From positions 970,880 to 1,034,879 of the forward strand of contig CATOSP010000002.1 of assembly GCA_951812625.1 (NCBI GenBank): DNA of 64,000 nt, in the 5' to 3' direction. The translations under genes were made by a program, and so were the position numbers. Positions 27,597 through 37,921 of this stretch are shown in pieces (positions within the stretch are counted from its first letter, which is position 1; each line of letters begins with the position of its first letter). Below the pieces are notes generated by a model. The model did not search any database and was not told the origin of the DNA. It saw only the letters and a program-made list of their open reading frames with translations. Source of the DNA: an uncultured Dehalococcoidia bacterium. Its GTDB lineage: Bacteria; Chloroflexota; Dehalococcoidia; Lucifugimonadales; UBA3495.

Positions 27597-28790
27597 TTAC
27601 TCGTAGGGGCGAAGCTTGACCTCATGCAGGGCAGGGATTACTTCCTTTCCGATAAGCTCGATGGATCGCATGACGTCCTCGTGGGGCATGTCCCCTTCGT
27701 TGCCATAGCATATTAGGTAGCCCGGCGCCACCGAGTCGAGAATCTCGGTGAGCCTGCGGATGACAGTATCCGGGCTGCCAACGACGATGCTGCCCGCCTC
27801 CTGAAGTTCCTCGTAGGTCTGGACTCGCTGCCCTAGCCTGGTCCCCACTCCTGCCGGTATCTGGCGAATGACATCCACGGCGGTACGGGAACGATAGCCG
27901 GGAGGGTCGTTGTGCTCGGCAGGACCCTTGAAGCGGTGTTTGCCGTGCCACATGTAGGTGCGGCCGATCTCCTGCGCTTTCTCGTCGGTGTCGGCGCAGA
28001 ATACCAAAACGTTGCCGCCGAAGTTGCCTGGGCCGGGCTGGTATCCGGCCTCCCGGGCCGTATGGATGTAGACTTCCTTGAGCCATTCAGTCTGGCCCCG
28101 GATGACCTGGAGGTTCAGGTACGGGTAACCGTGCTCCGCGGCCCAGATGACGCTCTCCGGGCTGCCGGTGCCGGGGAACCAGATATCGGGGTGGGGCTTC
28201 TGCATGGGCAGAACCCACGGATTGACGACCCTGTGGTGGAAATGTTCACCTTCGTAGCGGAATGGGCCGGGTGTTGTCCAGCACCTAAGGATCAGGTCGT
28301 GGGCTTCCTCAAATCGGCTGCGGTTTTCGGTAGGGTCGATGCCCGCCTGCAGGGTCTCGATGGAGCTGCCGCGGACGAAGCCCGAAATGATACGCCCGCC
28401 GGAGTAGCAGTCCAGCATGGCTATCTCCTCGGCCATGCGCACCGGGTCATTGATGGCTATGACGTTGCCCAGGATGGCTATCTTGACATGCTTGGTTACC
28501 TTGGATAGTACGGCGGCGTCGAGGTTGGCCGCCGGCTTCATGCACCAGTAGGCGGTGTGGTGCTCGTTGGTCATGATGCCGTCGAAGCCCACCTCGTCGA
28601 CCAAGGCATATTGCTCATGGTACTGGTTGTAGAGGACATGGGCCTTCTCAGGGTCGAAGAAGGTGTTGGGGAACAGGAACCGGGTGGCATCGTACTGTTC
28701 TAGATCCTCGTCGGTGACGTAGCCGTTGGGCTGCTCCGAGAACCAGTAGACCTCCACCCGGTCAGTCGGTCGGGTGAGTTGGTCAACCAT
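27597..28790 (-). CDS. LLM class flavin-dependent oxidoreductase
   Basis: VDEVGFDGIMTNEHHTAYWCMKP, IAILGNVIAINDPVRMAEEIAMLDCYSGGRIISGFVRGS, RFEEAHDLILRCWTTPGPFRYEGEHFHH. Confidence 0.9.
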   Translation of the reverse strand: MVDQLTRPTDRVEVYWFSEQPNGYVTDEDLEQYDATRFLFPNTFFDPEKAHVLYNQYHEQYALVDEVGFDGIMTNEHHTAYWCMKPAANLDAAVLSKVTKHVKIAILGNVIAINDPVRMAEEIAMLDCYSGGRIISGFVRGSSIETLQAGIDPTENRSRFEEAHDLILRCWTTPGPFRYEGEHFHHRVVNPWVLPMQKPHPDIWFPGTGSPESVIWAAEHGYPYLNLQVIRGQTEWLKEVYIHTAREAGYQPGPGNFGGNVLVFCADTDEKAQEIGRTYMWHGKHRFKGPAEHNDPPGYRSRTAVDVIRQIPAGVGTRLGQRVQTYEELQEAGSIVVGSPDTVIRRLTEILDSVAPGYLICYGNEGDMPHEDVMRSIELIGKEVIPALHEVKLRPYE

Positions 28791-28997
28791 CTAAACCTCC
28801 TATCGGGGAACGGACCGTGTCTGGTTGCGCCTTTGGTCGTTGGAGGAGATTTTACACGCTGGGCGGCATCATCGCACATATCCCGGAACCTCATGGCCAC
28901 GTCTCAGTAGTCGGTGGACAACTGCTGTGGGCCGGCGTACTATTTCCCCGTGACTCCGGTACTCGAATCCCAACGCTAATGAGAGGGAGAACGTCAG

Positions 28998-29870
28998 ATG
29001 ACTACGCTAGGATCCGGCGCATTCACCTATGAGGCCATCCTGGACTGGGCCAAGCTGCCTGGCGGCGACACTTTCAACATGGTCAGCGCGGTGGCCACCG
29101 ACTCCCAGGACCGGGTCTATGCCTTCCAGCGCAAAGACCCGCCCATCATGATTTTTGACCGCGCCGGGAATTTCGTGGATTCCTGGGGCAACGGGGCGTT
29201 TGAGTTCGCTCACGGCATACACATTGCCGACGACGTTGTGTACGTGACCGACCGGGACAGCTCGGTCTGCATCATGTACACGCTCGACGGCAAGCCTATC
29301 CAAATGCTGGGTCGACACGGCGTGCACTCCGACACGGGCTGCGAGAATCCTGGGGACTTGGTGCCCCAGGCGGCAGGGCCATTCAACTACCCCAGCGAGC
29401 TTGTGCCTTCGCCGTCAGGGGACTTGTATGTGTCAGACGGCTACCGCAACGCCCGCGTGCATCGGTTCACGGCCGATGGCCAGTTGAAGCAGTCCTGGGG
29501 CCAGCCGGGCAAGTCTGCTCCCGGCGAGTTCCATCTGCCCCACAGCCTGCTCGTGGACGGTGACAGCACGGTGTTCGTGTGCGACCGCGAGAACCACCGC
29601 ATCCAGGTGTTCGACGCGGACGGCGAGTTCCAGGCCGTATGGACCGACATCCAGCGCCCGATGGACATTGCCGAGGGCCCGGACGGGAACCTGTACGTCA
29701 GCGAGGGGAACCGGGACGATTCACCATCACGGTTCAGCGTGCTGGATAAACAGGGGAACGTCCTGTGCCGCTTCCCTGCCAGGGGAGGCCACGGCAGTTG
29801 GGTCGATGCCCACGGGGACATCTACGTGGGCACGCAGACCAGCGTGGACAAGTACGTGCGGCAGAGGTAG
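28998..29870 (+). CDS. NHL-repeat beta-propeller protein (peptidyl-alpha-hydroxyglycine lyase-like)
   Basis: Repeats: GNFVDSWGNGAFEFAHGIHIADDVVYVTDRDS, HSLLVDGDSTVFVCDRENHRIQVFDADGEF, MDIAEGPDGNLYVSEG. Confidence 0.82.
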   Translation: MTTLGSGAFTYEAILDWAKLPGGDTFNMVSAVATDSQDRVYAFQRKDPPIMIFDRAGNFVDSWGNGAFEFAHGIHIADDVVYVTDRDSSVCIMYTLDGKPIQMLGRHGVHSDTGCENPGDLVPQAAGPFNYPSELVPSPSGDLYVSDGYRNARVHRFTADGQLKQSWGQPGKSAPGEFHLPHSLLVDGDSTVFVCDRENHRIQVFDADGEFQAVWTDIQRPMDIAEGPDGNLYVSEGNRDDSPSRFSVLDKQGNVLCRFPARGGHGSWVDAHGDIYVGTQTSVDKYVRQR

Positions 29871-29914
29871 CCGTTGAGCGGCGCTGCCGCACCAGTCATC
29901 GACGCTCAGCATTG

Positions 29915-29943
29915 CCGGACCCGGCCTTGGTTGCCGGGTCCGG
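29915..29943 (+). terminator. terminator-like hairpin
   Basis: CCGGACCCGGC-CTTGGTT-GCCGGGTCCGG, 11-bp stem between two + strand genes. Confidence 0.5.
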
Positions 29944-30044
29944 TACATTCTGCACGAGACCCAGTCCAACACCCCAACACACTGCATCTGCTACACTGTT
30001 ACCCGCTCCGGCGGTGGCCGGAAATCCTTCTCCGGAGGATGAGA

Positions 30045-30797
30045 ATGCCACAGATTCGGCCCAACAGGGCCAAGCAAAAGCTGCAACAGGGACAGGTTGT
30101 AACCACCATATCAGGCTTGCAGAGCAGCGAGACTATCGACTTCCTCGGGCCTCTCGGTTTCGACGCCGCGTGGATAGAGGGTGAGCACGGCCCTGTGACC
30201 TGGGACCAGTTGGGAGACCAGACCCGGGCCTGCGACCTTTGGGGTATGGCCTCCATTGTCCGCGTGGATGCCAACTCACCGTCGGTGATTACCCGGACGC
30301 TGGACCGTGGCGCGATGGGAATCGTGGTCCCACACGTCAATACCCGTGAAGAGGCGGAACAGGCCGCCAAGTCTGCTAAGTACGCACCCCTGGGTTACCG
30401 GGGAATGTTCGGCGGTCGCCAGGCCTTTGGAGTGCCCGACTACTTGGAGAGGGCCAACGATCAGACCATGATGATCGTCCTGATCGAGGAAGCCGAGGCT
30501 CTTCGAAACTTGGACGACATTCTGAAGGTGGACAACATTGATGTTTTCTTCGTTGCCCCTTCAGACCTGGCCCAGACGATGGGCCACCTTGGCAACCCGG
30601 GGCACCCGGATGTCCAGAAGGCAATTGATGATGGCTTGGCCCGAATTGTCGACTCCGGCAGGACGGCCGGGACTCTGGTTAACGACGACAATATAGTCAG
30701 TTACATAGAGAAAGGCGTTAAATTCACGATGACATCGTGGAATGCCTGGGTCGCACGCGGGGCGGCAGGATTCTTAAGCAAAATCCCCGGCGCCTGA
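30045..30797 (+). CDS. HpcH/HpaI aldolase/citrate lyase family protein
   Basis: FDAAWIEGEHGPVTWDQL, IVRVDANSPSVITRTLDRGAMGIVVPHVNTREEAEQAAKSAKYAPLGYRGM, VFFVAPSDLAQTMG. Confidence 0.9.
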   Translation: MPQIRPNRAKQKLQQGQVVTTISGLQSSETIDFLGPLGFDAAWIEGEHGPVTWDQLGDQTRACDLWGMASIVRVDANSPSVITRTLDRGAMGIVVPHVNTREEAEQAAKSAKYAPLGYRGMFGGRQAFGVPDYLERANDQTMMIVLIEEAEALRNLDDILKVDNIDVFFVAPSDLAQTMGHLGNPGHPDVQKAIDDGLARIVDSGRTAGTLVNDDNIVSYIEKGVKFTMTSWNAWVARGAAGFLSKIPGA

Positions 30798-30800
30798 CGG

Positions 30801-31397
30801 TCAGGTCCGGGAGTTAAGGGCTTCATGATACTGATCAGGGGTGTTGAGATCCCACAGGACTTCCGGGTGGTCCATCGGGACCCGCGTGGTGTCTTCTCGG
30901 TGTTTGCGGACCACCGCTTTCACTCCGAAGGTCGGCTCATCTATGTTGGTCAACTCTTCGAGTAGTGAGGCGTCCACGAAAATGGGGTGGCCCCCTTTTC
31001 CCTGGTATTCCGGAATGGTGATCAGACCGCCGGATGCGCGGTGCTGGTCCAACAGACCGCGGATGGTCTGAGCGTTGCGGGGTTGGTCGACATTCAGCAT
31101 CAGGATGGTAGCGATGCCTCGAGCGTCCAGGACCCCCAAGCCGGCCTTAATTGAAGTGGTCTTCCCTTGAAGGAAATCGGGATTGACGCGCCAGGTAACC
31201 TGCTGCATTCCTTCTAGGAACGGACTTAGCTCGTCCGCCCGGTAACCCAGGACCACCACAACCTGATCAACTCCGGCGGAAAGCAGGGTGTTGACCTGGT
31301 GCCGCAGCAAAGAAGTGCCCTGCCAGGGCAGCAGGGCTTTGAGTTGCCCCATCCGTCGGGACTCGCCAGCCGCTAGCAGGATGGCGGCTGTAGACAC
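30801..31397 (-). CDS. MocA/MobA-like nucleotidyltransferase (molybdenum cofactor cytidylyltransferase type)
   Basis: AILLAAGESRRMGQLKALLPWQGTSLLRHQVNTLL, MLNVDQPRNAQTIRGLLDQH, GHPIFVD. Confidence 0.87.
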   Translation of the reverse strand: MSTAAILLAAGESRRMGQLKALLPWQGTSLLRHQVNTLLSAGVDQVVVVLGYRADELSPFLEGMQQVTWRVNPDFLQGKTTSIKAGLGVLDARGIATILMLNVDQPRNAQTIRGLLDQHRASGGLITIPEYQGKGGHPIFVDASLLEELTNIDEPTFGVKAVVRKHREDTTRVPMDHPEVLWDLNTPDQYHEALNSRT

Positions 31398-31402
31398 GAT
31401 GG

Positions 31403-32530
31403 TTACACTCCGACTTTGCGCTGGACGATACTCGCGGCGCGTTCCACGTACCAGTCGGACATCTGGAGAGGGGACCCTTTGCCCCCGCGACGCACCATAA
31501 TGATCTCGGACATAATGCTCACGGCAAGTTCCTCCGGAGTCAGTGCGCCGATGTCCAGCCCAATAGGTGCGTGTATCTCCTTGAGCCGTTCCACCGGAAC
31601 TCCTTCCATGAGAAGCCGCTGGTAGATCATCATGTTCTTGCGGCGGCTGCCCAACAAGCCAATATACCGGGCACGGGTAGTGAGGGCCGACTCAAGGGCC
31701 ATGTCGTCGAAGCGATGTCCGCGAGTGGCAGCAACGACGAAACTATTGACGTTGACCTCCAGGTGTTTCGGCCATTCATCATAAGTTGCGACAACCGTCT
31801 GCTCCGCGTAGGGAAACCGCTCAGAATTAGCGAACTCCTCCCGGTCGTCCACGACGAAGACGCGGTAGCCTAGGTTGTGGGCGAGGTCTGCTGTAGCTTT
31901 CCCGACGTGCCCGCCCCCAACCATGACTAGCGTTGGGGGTGTCGTAAAGCCCTCCACGAATACCTCGGTACCGTCGTCAGTGGAGAATGACTCTATATTT
32001 CCCACATCGGCAACTCTCAGCGCCACCTCGGTAGCCCGTGCATCAAGCTGGGCGCTCCCGAGAGTACCGATGGTAGAGCCGTTCAGTCGCAGGAGCAGCT
32101 TTGCACCCAGGTTCGCGTCACCTTCAGGGACGTTGACTACCGTTGCCAGGCTGACTGCGTCGGCCCCTTCATACGCGGCAATCAACTCCTCGCCGACCTC
32201 GGTGTAGTCCTCTGGTCCCCAAAGCGGTTCTAGGAAGAAGTACATGGTCCCGCCGCAGACCAAGCCGTCGCGGGCCGCCACGTCCTCGTTGAGAAAGTAG
32301 TCCTTGAACTCTGGGCCGCCGTGACGGCGCAGGATTTCCTTGGCCGCGAACCAGATATCACCCTCAACACATCCCCCGCCCAGCGTACCGACTCCGCTCC
32401 CGTCTTGCCGTACCAAGAGCATCGCGCCAGGCTTCTGAGGGGTGGACCCCTTGGTGCGGACTACTGTTGCCAGCACACCCGGCTGGCCGCTCTCCAGAAG
32501 CTTGACTGCTTCCTGAATAACCTCTTTCAT
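31403..32530 (-). CDS. XdhC/CoxI family protein
   Basis: LATVVRTKGSTPQKPGAMLLVRQDGSGVGTLGGGCVEGDIW, LVMVGGGHVGKATADLAHNLGYRVFVVDDREEFAN, YIGLLGSRRK, IHAPIGLDIGALTPEELAVSIMSEII. Confidence 0.92.
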   Translation of the reverse strand: MKEVIQEAVKLLESGQPGVLATVVRTKGSTPQKPGAMLLVRQDGSGVGTLGGGCVEGDIWFAAKEILRRHGGPEFKDYFLNEDVAARDGLVCGGTMYFFLEPLWGPEDYTEVGEELIAAYEGADAVSLATVVNVPEGDANLGAKLLLRLNGSTIGTLGSAQLDARATEVALRVADVGNIESFSTDDGTEVFVEGFTTPPTLVMVGGGHVGKATADLAHNLGYRVFVVDDREEFANSERFPYAEQTVVATYDEWPKHLEVNVNSFVVAATRGHRFDDMALESALTTRARYIGLLGSRRKNMMIYQRLLMEGVPVERLKEIHAPIGLDIGALTPEELAVSIMSEIIMVRRGGKGSPLQMSDWYVERAASIVQRKVGV

Positions 32531-32744
32531 CGTCTCTATCACCTGCGGTGGCGAGTACAACCCAAGCTTATCAAAATCCCTGACTGCAGGCAATTGAGGA
32601 TGGGCACATCTCCATTGTTATCGCCATGGTGCTGAAGAGATGGCCTCGTTCCTTGGGGCCCCGAAACCTTACCTGCGCGTCCGTCAGCATATCATTTCGA
32701 TTCTCGTTCATTGCTGTCAGCACATCACTACCGTGGTGATACAG

Positions 32745-32765
32745 AATAGTGTATACTACACTATT
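32745..32765. promoter_or_regulatory. 21-bp inverted repeat, candidate operator
   Basis: AATAGTGTA-TAC-TACACTATT, perfect 9-bp arms, 88 bp upstream of the 32853 gene. Confidence 0.45.
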
Positions 32766-32852
32766 GAAATAACATGGTAGGCGAATCATCACGAAACTGG
32801 ACGGGAACCATCGGAATATAACGCTGTCGACATAGGTGATACGACACACCAA

Positions 32853-33653
32853 ATGACAGTCATCGCCCTCACGTCCGTCAATCGGCGCAACGCCCTTCCG
32901 TACCTGGAAGCTACGGAATCCCTTGGACTGGAAGTCAGACTCCTCGTCCCCAGCGATTCCGACAGCGTTTCTACAGAAGACTTAATGGCGGGCGTTGGCG
33001 GCCTTCTCCTGAGTGGCGGGCCCGACATCGATCCAACCCGATACCTGGCGGCGCCAGATCCCAATGCAGGCCTGTATCTGGACCAGACCCTTGACGCCTT
33101 GGAATTTAGGGTCTTGGACTACGCCCTCCAGCGGGATATGCCCGTTCTCGCCATCTGCCGCGGAATGCAAGTGCTCAATGTGGCCTTCGGCGGGCAGCTA
33201 ATCCAGGACCTCCCGGGGCACAAGGCTTATCAGGAAGACGGCCGCTGGGTCTCAGAGTCTCACCAGATCTACCTTGCCCCTGGCTCGAAAGCGGCTCCGA
33301 TCATCGGCTCCGCTGGATTCTTCCGCGTCAACAGCCGCCACCATCAGGGTCTGCGCGAACCCCAGAAGTCGCCGAGACTCATGGCTACGGCATACTCGGT
33401 AGAAGACGGCTATATCGAGGGGCTGGAAAGCCCGGAACATTCCTGGGTAATCGGCGTCCAGTGTCATCCTGAACGACAGGACGAAGTTCCCGCATCTTTC
33501 GCAAACTTGTTTCGTGGATTTAGGGACCGGGCAGAAGCCTATCCAGGCTCACGGTTCATGACTTCCACACAAGCACGGTCTCAGGAAGACAGCGCTAACT
33601 CGCATACCGGGGACAATTTATTGGGAAGCGGCAGCAGGGAAGAGGAGGGTTAA
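32853..33653 (+). CDS. gamma-glutamyl-gamma-aminobutyrate hydrolase family (class I GATase, C26)
   Basis: GGLLLSGGPDIDPTRY, VLAICRGMQVLNVAFGGQLIQDL, VNSRHHQGL, VIGVQCHPER. Confidence 0.9.
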   Translation: MTVIALTSVNRRNALPYLEATESLGLEVRLLVPSDSDSVSTEDLMAGVGGLLLSGGPDIDPTRYLAAPDPNAGLYLDQTLDALEFRVLDYALQRDMPVLAICRGMQVLNVAFGGQLIQDLPGHKAYQEDGRWVSESHQIYLAPGSKAAPIIGSAGFFRVNSRHHQGLREPQKSPRLMATAYSVEDGYIEGLESPEHSWVIGVQCHPERQDEVPASFANLFRGFRDRAEAYPGSRFMTSTQARSQEDSANSHTGDNLLGSGSREEEG

Positions 33654-33656
33654 ACA

Positions 33657-36206
33657 ATGGTCACCGACGCCCCAACGCCTCCAAGGGAACATATCCGTCC
33701 GGTGCACATCGAAGATGAGATGCGCACCTCCTACCTCAACTATGCCATGAGCGTCATAGTCGCCCGCGCTCTGCCGGACGTGCGAGACGGGCTAAAGCCG
33801 GTCCAACGGCGCATCCTCTATGCGATGCACGACATGGGTATCAGGCCCAACTCGGCATACCGGAAGAGCGCGCGCATCGCCGGTGAGGTGCTGGGAAAGT
33901 TCCACCCTCACGGCGACGGCCCGGTCTATGATTCTCTGGTCCGCCTGGCACAGCAGTTCTCCATGCGTTACCCGCTGATAACCGGCCAGGGGAATTTTGG
34001 GAGTGTCGACGGAGACCCGCCGGCCGCCATGCGCTATACCGAAGCGCGACTGGCCCCCATCTCCGAGGAATTGCTGGTAGATATCGATTACAACACGGTG
34101 GACTTCTCCCCCAACTTCGATGATTCAATCCAGGAGCCCACGGTCCTGCCGGCGCGTCTTCCGAATATGCTGGTCAACGGGGCATCCGGCATCGCGGTTG
34201 GTATGGCTACCAACATTCCACCCCACAACTTGGGCGAAGTGGCGGATGCCATCTGCGCGGTGATCGACGACCCGGATTGCACTACCGAGACTCTGATGCG
34301 GCACGTAAACGGCCCGGACTTCCCGACTGCCGGCATCATCAGGGGCAAGTCTGGGATTGTGGACGTCTATACAACCGGCCGCGGCCGCATAATGATGGAA
34401 GCTGCGACCGACATAGAGGAACTGCGAGGCGGTCGTGACCAGATCATCGTCACGGAGCTGCCATACCAGGTCAATAAGGCGAACCTGGTTGAGAAGATTG
34501 CTCAACTCACGCGGGACAAGCGGATAGAAGGTATCTCTGACGTCCGGGATGAGTCGGACCGTCACGGAATGCGCATTGTCATCGAGCTTCGCCGGGACGC
34601 CCAGGCGGAGATCGTGCTGAACAACCTGTACCGGCATACAGCTCTCCGCTCCTCTTTCAATGCCATCATGCTGGCGATCGTGGACGGCCAGCCCCAGGTC
34701 TTGGGGTTGAAACGCTCTCTGGAGCTCTTCGTCCAGCACCGCGAGGAGGTCGTCCGCCGCCGCTCAGAATTCCTCCTGAAACGCGCCCAAGACCGGGACC
34801 ATGTGGTCCAAGGGCTGCTGTTGGCGTTGGATCGGATGGACGAGGTCGTTGCCATAATCCGTGGGTCCGCCGATGTTGAAACTGCCCGCAACAATCTGAT
34901 GGAGCAATTGCAGCTTACCCAGGTGCAGGCGCAGGCGATTCTGGACATGCAATTGCGCCGACTGGCAGCCCTGGAAAGAGAAAGATTGGAGAAGGAACAC
35001 GAAGACCTTCTTAAGACGATTGCTGACCTGGAAGCACTCCTGGCCAGCCCGTCCAAGATCAAGGCGGTGGTCAGGGAAGAGACTGTAAAACTCAAGGACG
35101 ATTTCGCCGACTCCCGCCGTACAGTCATCTTCGATGATGAGATCGAGGACCAGACTGCGGAGGACTTCATAGCGCACCAGGACGTGGTGGTGACCCTGAG
35201 CCAGCGTGGCTACATTAAGCGGGTCCCCAGCCAGACCTATCGCACCCAGCACCGTGGGGGCAAGGGCGTCAGAGCAATGTCGACCCGGGAAGACGACGCA
35301 ATCCTTGACCTGCAAGTCGTGGACACCCACGATACCCTGTTCTTCTTCACCAACCGGGGAAGGGTATATCCCCTCCGCGTCTTCCGCATTGCCGCCGACA
35401 CTTCCCGGACGACGAGGGGCACCGCTCTGGTTAACCTGCTGAACCTGTCCCCCGGCGAACAGATCCAGGCCATGCTGTCTATCAAGGACCCGAAAGAAGA
35501 TTACCTGCTGATACTGGCCACGAAGCAAGGACAGGTCAAGGCTCTCAAGACCGGTGAACTGTCGAACATTCGCCCGTCCGGCCTGATAGTAATGGACCTG
35601 AAACGGGACGACGAGTTGGTCGGCGTTTCCCAGGTCGGAGATGCCAGGGACGTAATCATGGTGTCCGAACGAGGACAGGCAATCCGCTTCAGCATTGACG
35701 AACTTACTCCCCGGTCCCGTAATGCTGGTGGAGTCCGTGGAATGAAGCTCCAGGACGGAGACAGGATTGTAGCCATGGGAACGGCGGCCCCTAGCGACCA
35801 CCTCTTGATAGTCAGCCAGGGAGGGTACGGCAAATCGACCCCGGTCAGCAGCTATCGTCGCTCCGGAAGGTCCGGTCAAGGGGTGCGCACTCTGCGGGTA
35901 ACTGACAAGAACGGACCTGTTGCCGCGGCTAGGGTCGTACGCGATGCACCCGGCCAGGAGATGTTCATCATTTCGGCCAAAGCCCAGGTGGTCCGGATCA
36001 CCTTGGAGGATGTTAGGGTTACCGGACGAGACGCGCAGGGCGTCATAGTGTGGCGCGACCGCGAGGAAGACGACTTCGTCGTGTCCATCGCCTGTTTCCA
36101 GGAGACGGATCAGACCCAGACTGCAGAGCATACCAACGGCGTGGCACGCAACGCGAATGGGACGCACGGGTCCAATGGGACGAACGGCGCTGAACAACCG
36201 AAATAG
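33657..36206 (+). CDS. gyrA: DNA gyrase subunit A
   Basis: 849 aa; [89 protein letters not shown] box, CTD repeats. Confidence 0.96.
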   Translation: MVTDAPTPPREHIRPVHIEDEMRTSYLNYAMSVIVARALPDVRDGLKPVQRRILYAMHDMGIRPNSAYRKSARIAGEVLGKFHPHGDGPVYDSLVRLAQQFSMRYPLITGQGNFGSVDGDPPAAMRYTEARLAPISEELLVDIDYNTVDFSPNFDDSIQEPTVLPARLPNMLVNGASGIAVGMATNIPPHNLGEVADAICAVIDDPDCTTETLMRHVNGPDFPTAGIIRGKSGIVDVYTTGRGRIMMEAATDIEELRGGRDQIIVTELPYQVNKANLVEKIAQLTRDKRIEGISDVRDESDRHGMRIVIELRRDAQAEIVLNNLYRHTALRSSFNAIMLAIVDGQPQVLGLKRSLELFVQHREEVVRRRSEFLLKRAQDRDHVVQGLLLALDRMDEVVAIIRGSADVETARNNLMEQLQLTQVQAQAILDMQLRRLAALERERLEKEHEDLLKTIADLEALLASPSKIKAVVREETVKLKDDFADSRRTVIFDDEIEDQTAEDFIAHQDVVVTLSQRGYIKRVPSQTYRTQHRGGKGVRAMSTREDDAILDLQVVDTHDTLFFFTNRGRVYPLRVFRIAADTSRTTRGTALVNLLNLSPGEQIQAMLSIKDPKEDYLLILATKQGQVKALKTGELSNIRPSGLIVMDLKRDDELVGVSQVGDARDVIMVSERGQAIRFSIDELTPRSRNAGGVRGMKLQDGDRIVAMGTAAPSDHLLIVSQGGYGKSTPVSSYRRSGRSGQGVRTLRVTDKNGPVAAARVVRDAPGQEMFIISAKAQVVRITLEDVRVTGRDAQGVIVWRDREEDDFVVSIACFQETDQTQTAEHTNGVARNANGTHGSNGTNGAEQPK

Positions 36207-36436
36207 GTACGTACCAGCATACGGTATCCAATGTGGGTCCGTGGCGATTACGTCTTCCATGGCTCAGGTGGTGGGTGACCATGTGCCAGCGCGATTGCTT
36301 GTCAGCCCGGGCTGCACGAGCGGCATCCATGTCTCACACGTCCGAGCATCGTATTCTCCAGGAAGGGTATGAGCCAAGAGTGGAGTGAGTCCGGCAATAG
36401 GGTGGCCGTATATTTTCTCAACCAAAGGAGCTATCG

Positions 36437-37126
36437 ATGAAGCTGGTATTCCTGCATGGTGCTGGAGGTTCAAGCCTGTCGTTCTACTATCAGATGCGGC
36501 ACTTCCGGAACTCGAAGGCGATAGATCTCCCCGGGCATCCCTTCGGTACAGCCTGTCAGAGCATCGAAGGGTATCTCGAGTGGGTGCGGGGATTCAATAC
36601 CGCCCGACGGTACAAGGATGTCGTCTTGTGCGGTCACTCGATGGGAGGGGCGATCACCCAGCTTTATGCGTTGCGCTATCCCGAGGAGCTGCGGGGGATT
36701 ATCTTGATCGGGACCGGGGCAAGGCTCCGCGTACATCCTGATTATCTCAACCGTTGTGAGAACCCGGGTGAAGACAATGCGGATTGGATGGATGGCCAGA
36801 AGGACACTTACAAGGGTGTTGACTCGGACATCTATGAAGTTCTGATGCGGAGGGCTTCGGAGGTTGGTCCCGCAGTCGAGTTGAATGACTTGAGAGCCTG
36901 CGACCGGTTCGACATCATGGATGAAGTGAAGAACATCTCGCTACCGACTCAGGTCATTTGCGGAAGCGAAGATATCATGACCCCGGTGAAATATTCAGAT
37001 TACCTGGCGAAGAATATCAGGGAGTCACGCGAGGAAGTCATCTCCGGCGGCACCCATTACGTCCAATTGGAGAAATACCACGCGGTGAATGAGCAGATAG
37101 AGAAGTTCCTGGCCACTCTCAAATAG
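36437..37126 (+). CDS. alpha/beta hydrolase
   Basis: MKLVFLHGAGGSSLSFYYQ, VVLCGHSMGGAITQLYAL, QVICGSEDIMTPVKYSDYLAK, GGTHYVQLEK. Confidence 0.88.
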   Translation: MKLVFLHGAGGSSLSFYYQMRHFRNSKAIDLPGHPFGTACQSIEGYLEWVRGFNTARRYKDVVLCGHSMGGAITQLYALRYPEELRGIILIGTGARLRVHPDYLNRCENPGEDNADWMDGQKDTYKGVDSDIYEVLMRRASEVGPAVELNDLRACDRFDIMDEVKNISLPTQVICGSEDIMTPVKYSDYLAKNIRESREEVISGGTHYVQLEKYHAVNEQIEKFLATLK

Positions 37127-37138
37127 CGGCCGGGCGCT

Positions 37139-37624
37139 TTATTCCGTGGCTGGATTGTACCAGCGGCTGCGGTAGAACATGAGGGGAGTGCTGGCATCGT
37201 TCTGGCGGATTTCCTCCACCTCTCCCAGAAAGATAGTGTGGTCCCCGTAAACATGGGACCCTACCACCTTACAGTCGAAGAACACCATCGCATTGTCCAG
37301 TGAAGGCGCGCCTCCATCAGAGGTGCCGTAGCTGTAATCCACATCTCCCACGCGGTCTTCAGGACGCTTGGCGAAATACACCCCCAGTTCCTCCTGTTCT
37401 TGCCTGAGGATGTTCACTCCATAGCGCCCCGCGCGTTCTAGGTATCCATGTGTGTGAGTCCCATGAGCGACACAGACTAGCACAACGGGCGGTTCAAGGC
37501 ATACCGACGTGAAAGAGTTAGCGGTCATGGCATGGGGAACCCCTTCGTCGTCGATCGTCGTGATGATGGTTACACCAGTGGCGAAGTGGGCGACTGCCGC
37601 CCGGAATGATTCTTTGGTTACCAC
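37139..37624 (-). CDS. flavin reductase family protein (FMN-binding split barrel)
   Basis: FRAAVAHFATGVTIITTIDDEGVPHAMTANSFTSVCLEPPVVLVCV, GRYGVNILRQEQEEL, DHTIFLGEVEEI. Confidence 0.9.
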   Translation of the reverse strand: MVTKESFRAAVAHFATGVTIITTIDDEGVPHAMTANSFTSVCLEPPVVLVCVAHGTHTHGYLERAGRYGVNILRQEQEELGVYFAKRPEDRVGDVDYSYGTSDGGAPSLDNAMVFFDCKVVGSHVYGDHTIFLGEVEEIRQNDASTPLMFYRSRWYNPATE

Positions 37625-37921
37625 TACGTTACCCTTCCCGCTTATTTGCCCCCATTATAAACACACAGCAACGCTATCGCCAATGCCAATGTAGTTGGGC
37701 CCGGAAAATCGAGTCAACGTCGCGTATCAATCGAATTGGGAGACGACGTTTGGAGGTTTATGGTCAAACATAGCCCCAAACCAAAGCCTCGTCCACAAGG
37801 AAATGATGCCCGTTAGCCTGAAAAACCTGCTCATAGTCCACTATTGGCTGGCAACAAGATACCAAGCTGATAGTATGGCCGAGCGATCGCCGATCTTGGA
37901 TATTGTATTTGACTCCCGCCA

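Noticed and set aside
34764-36260. 498-aa minus-strand ORF opposite gyrA
   Set aside because: Antisense to an unambiguous gyrA; low-stop antisense frames are expected in GC-rich DNA and no recognisable domain is present.
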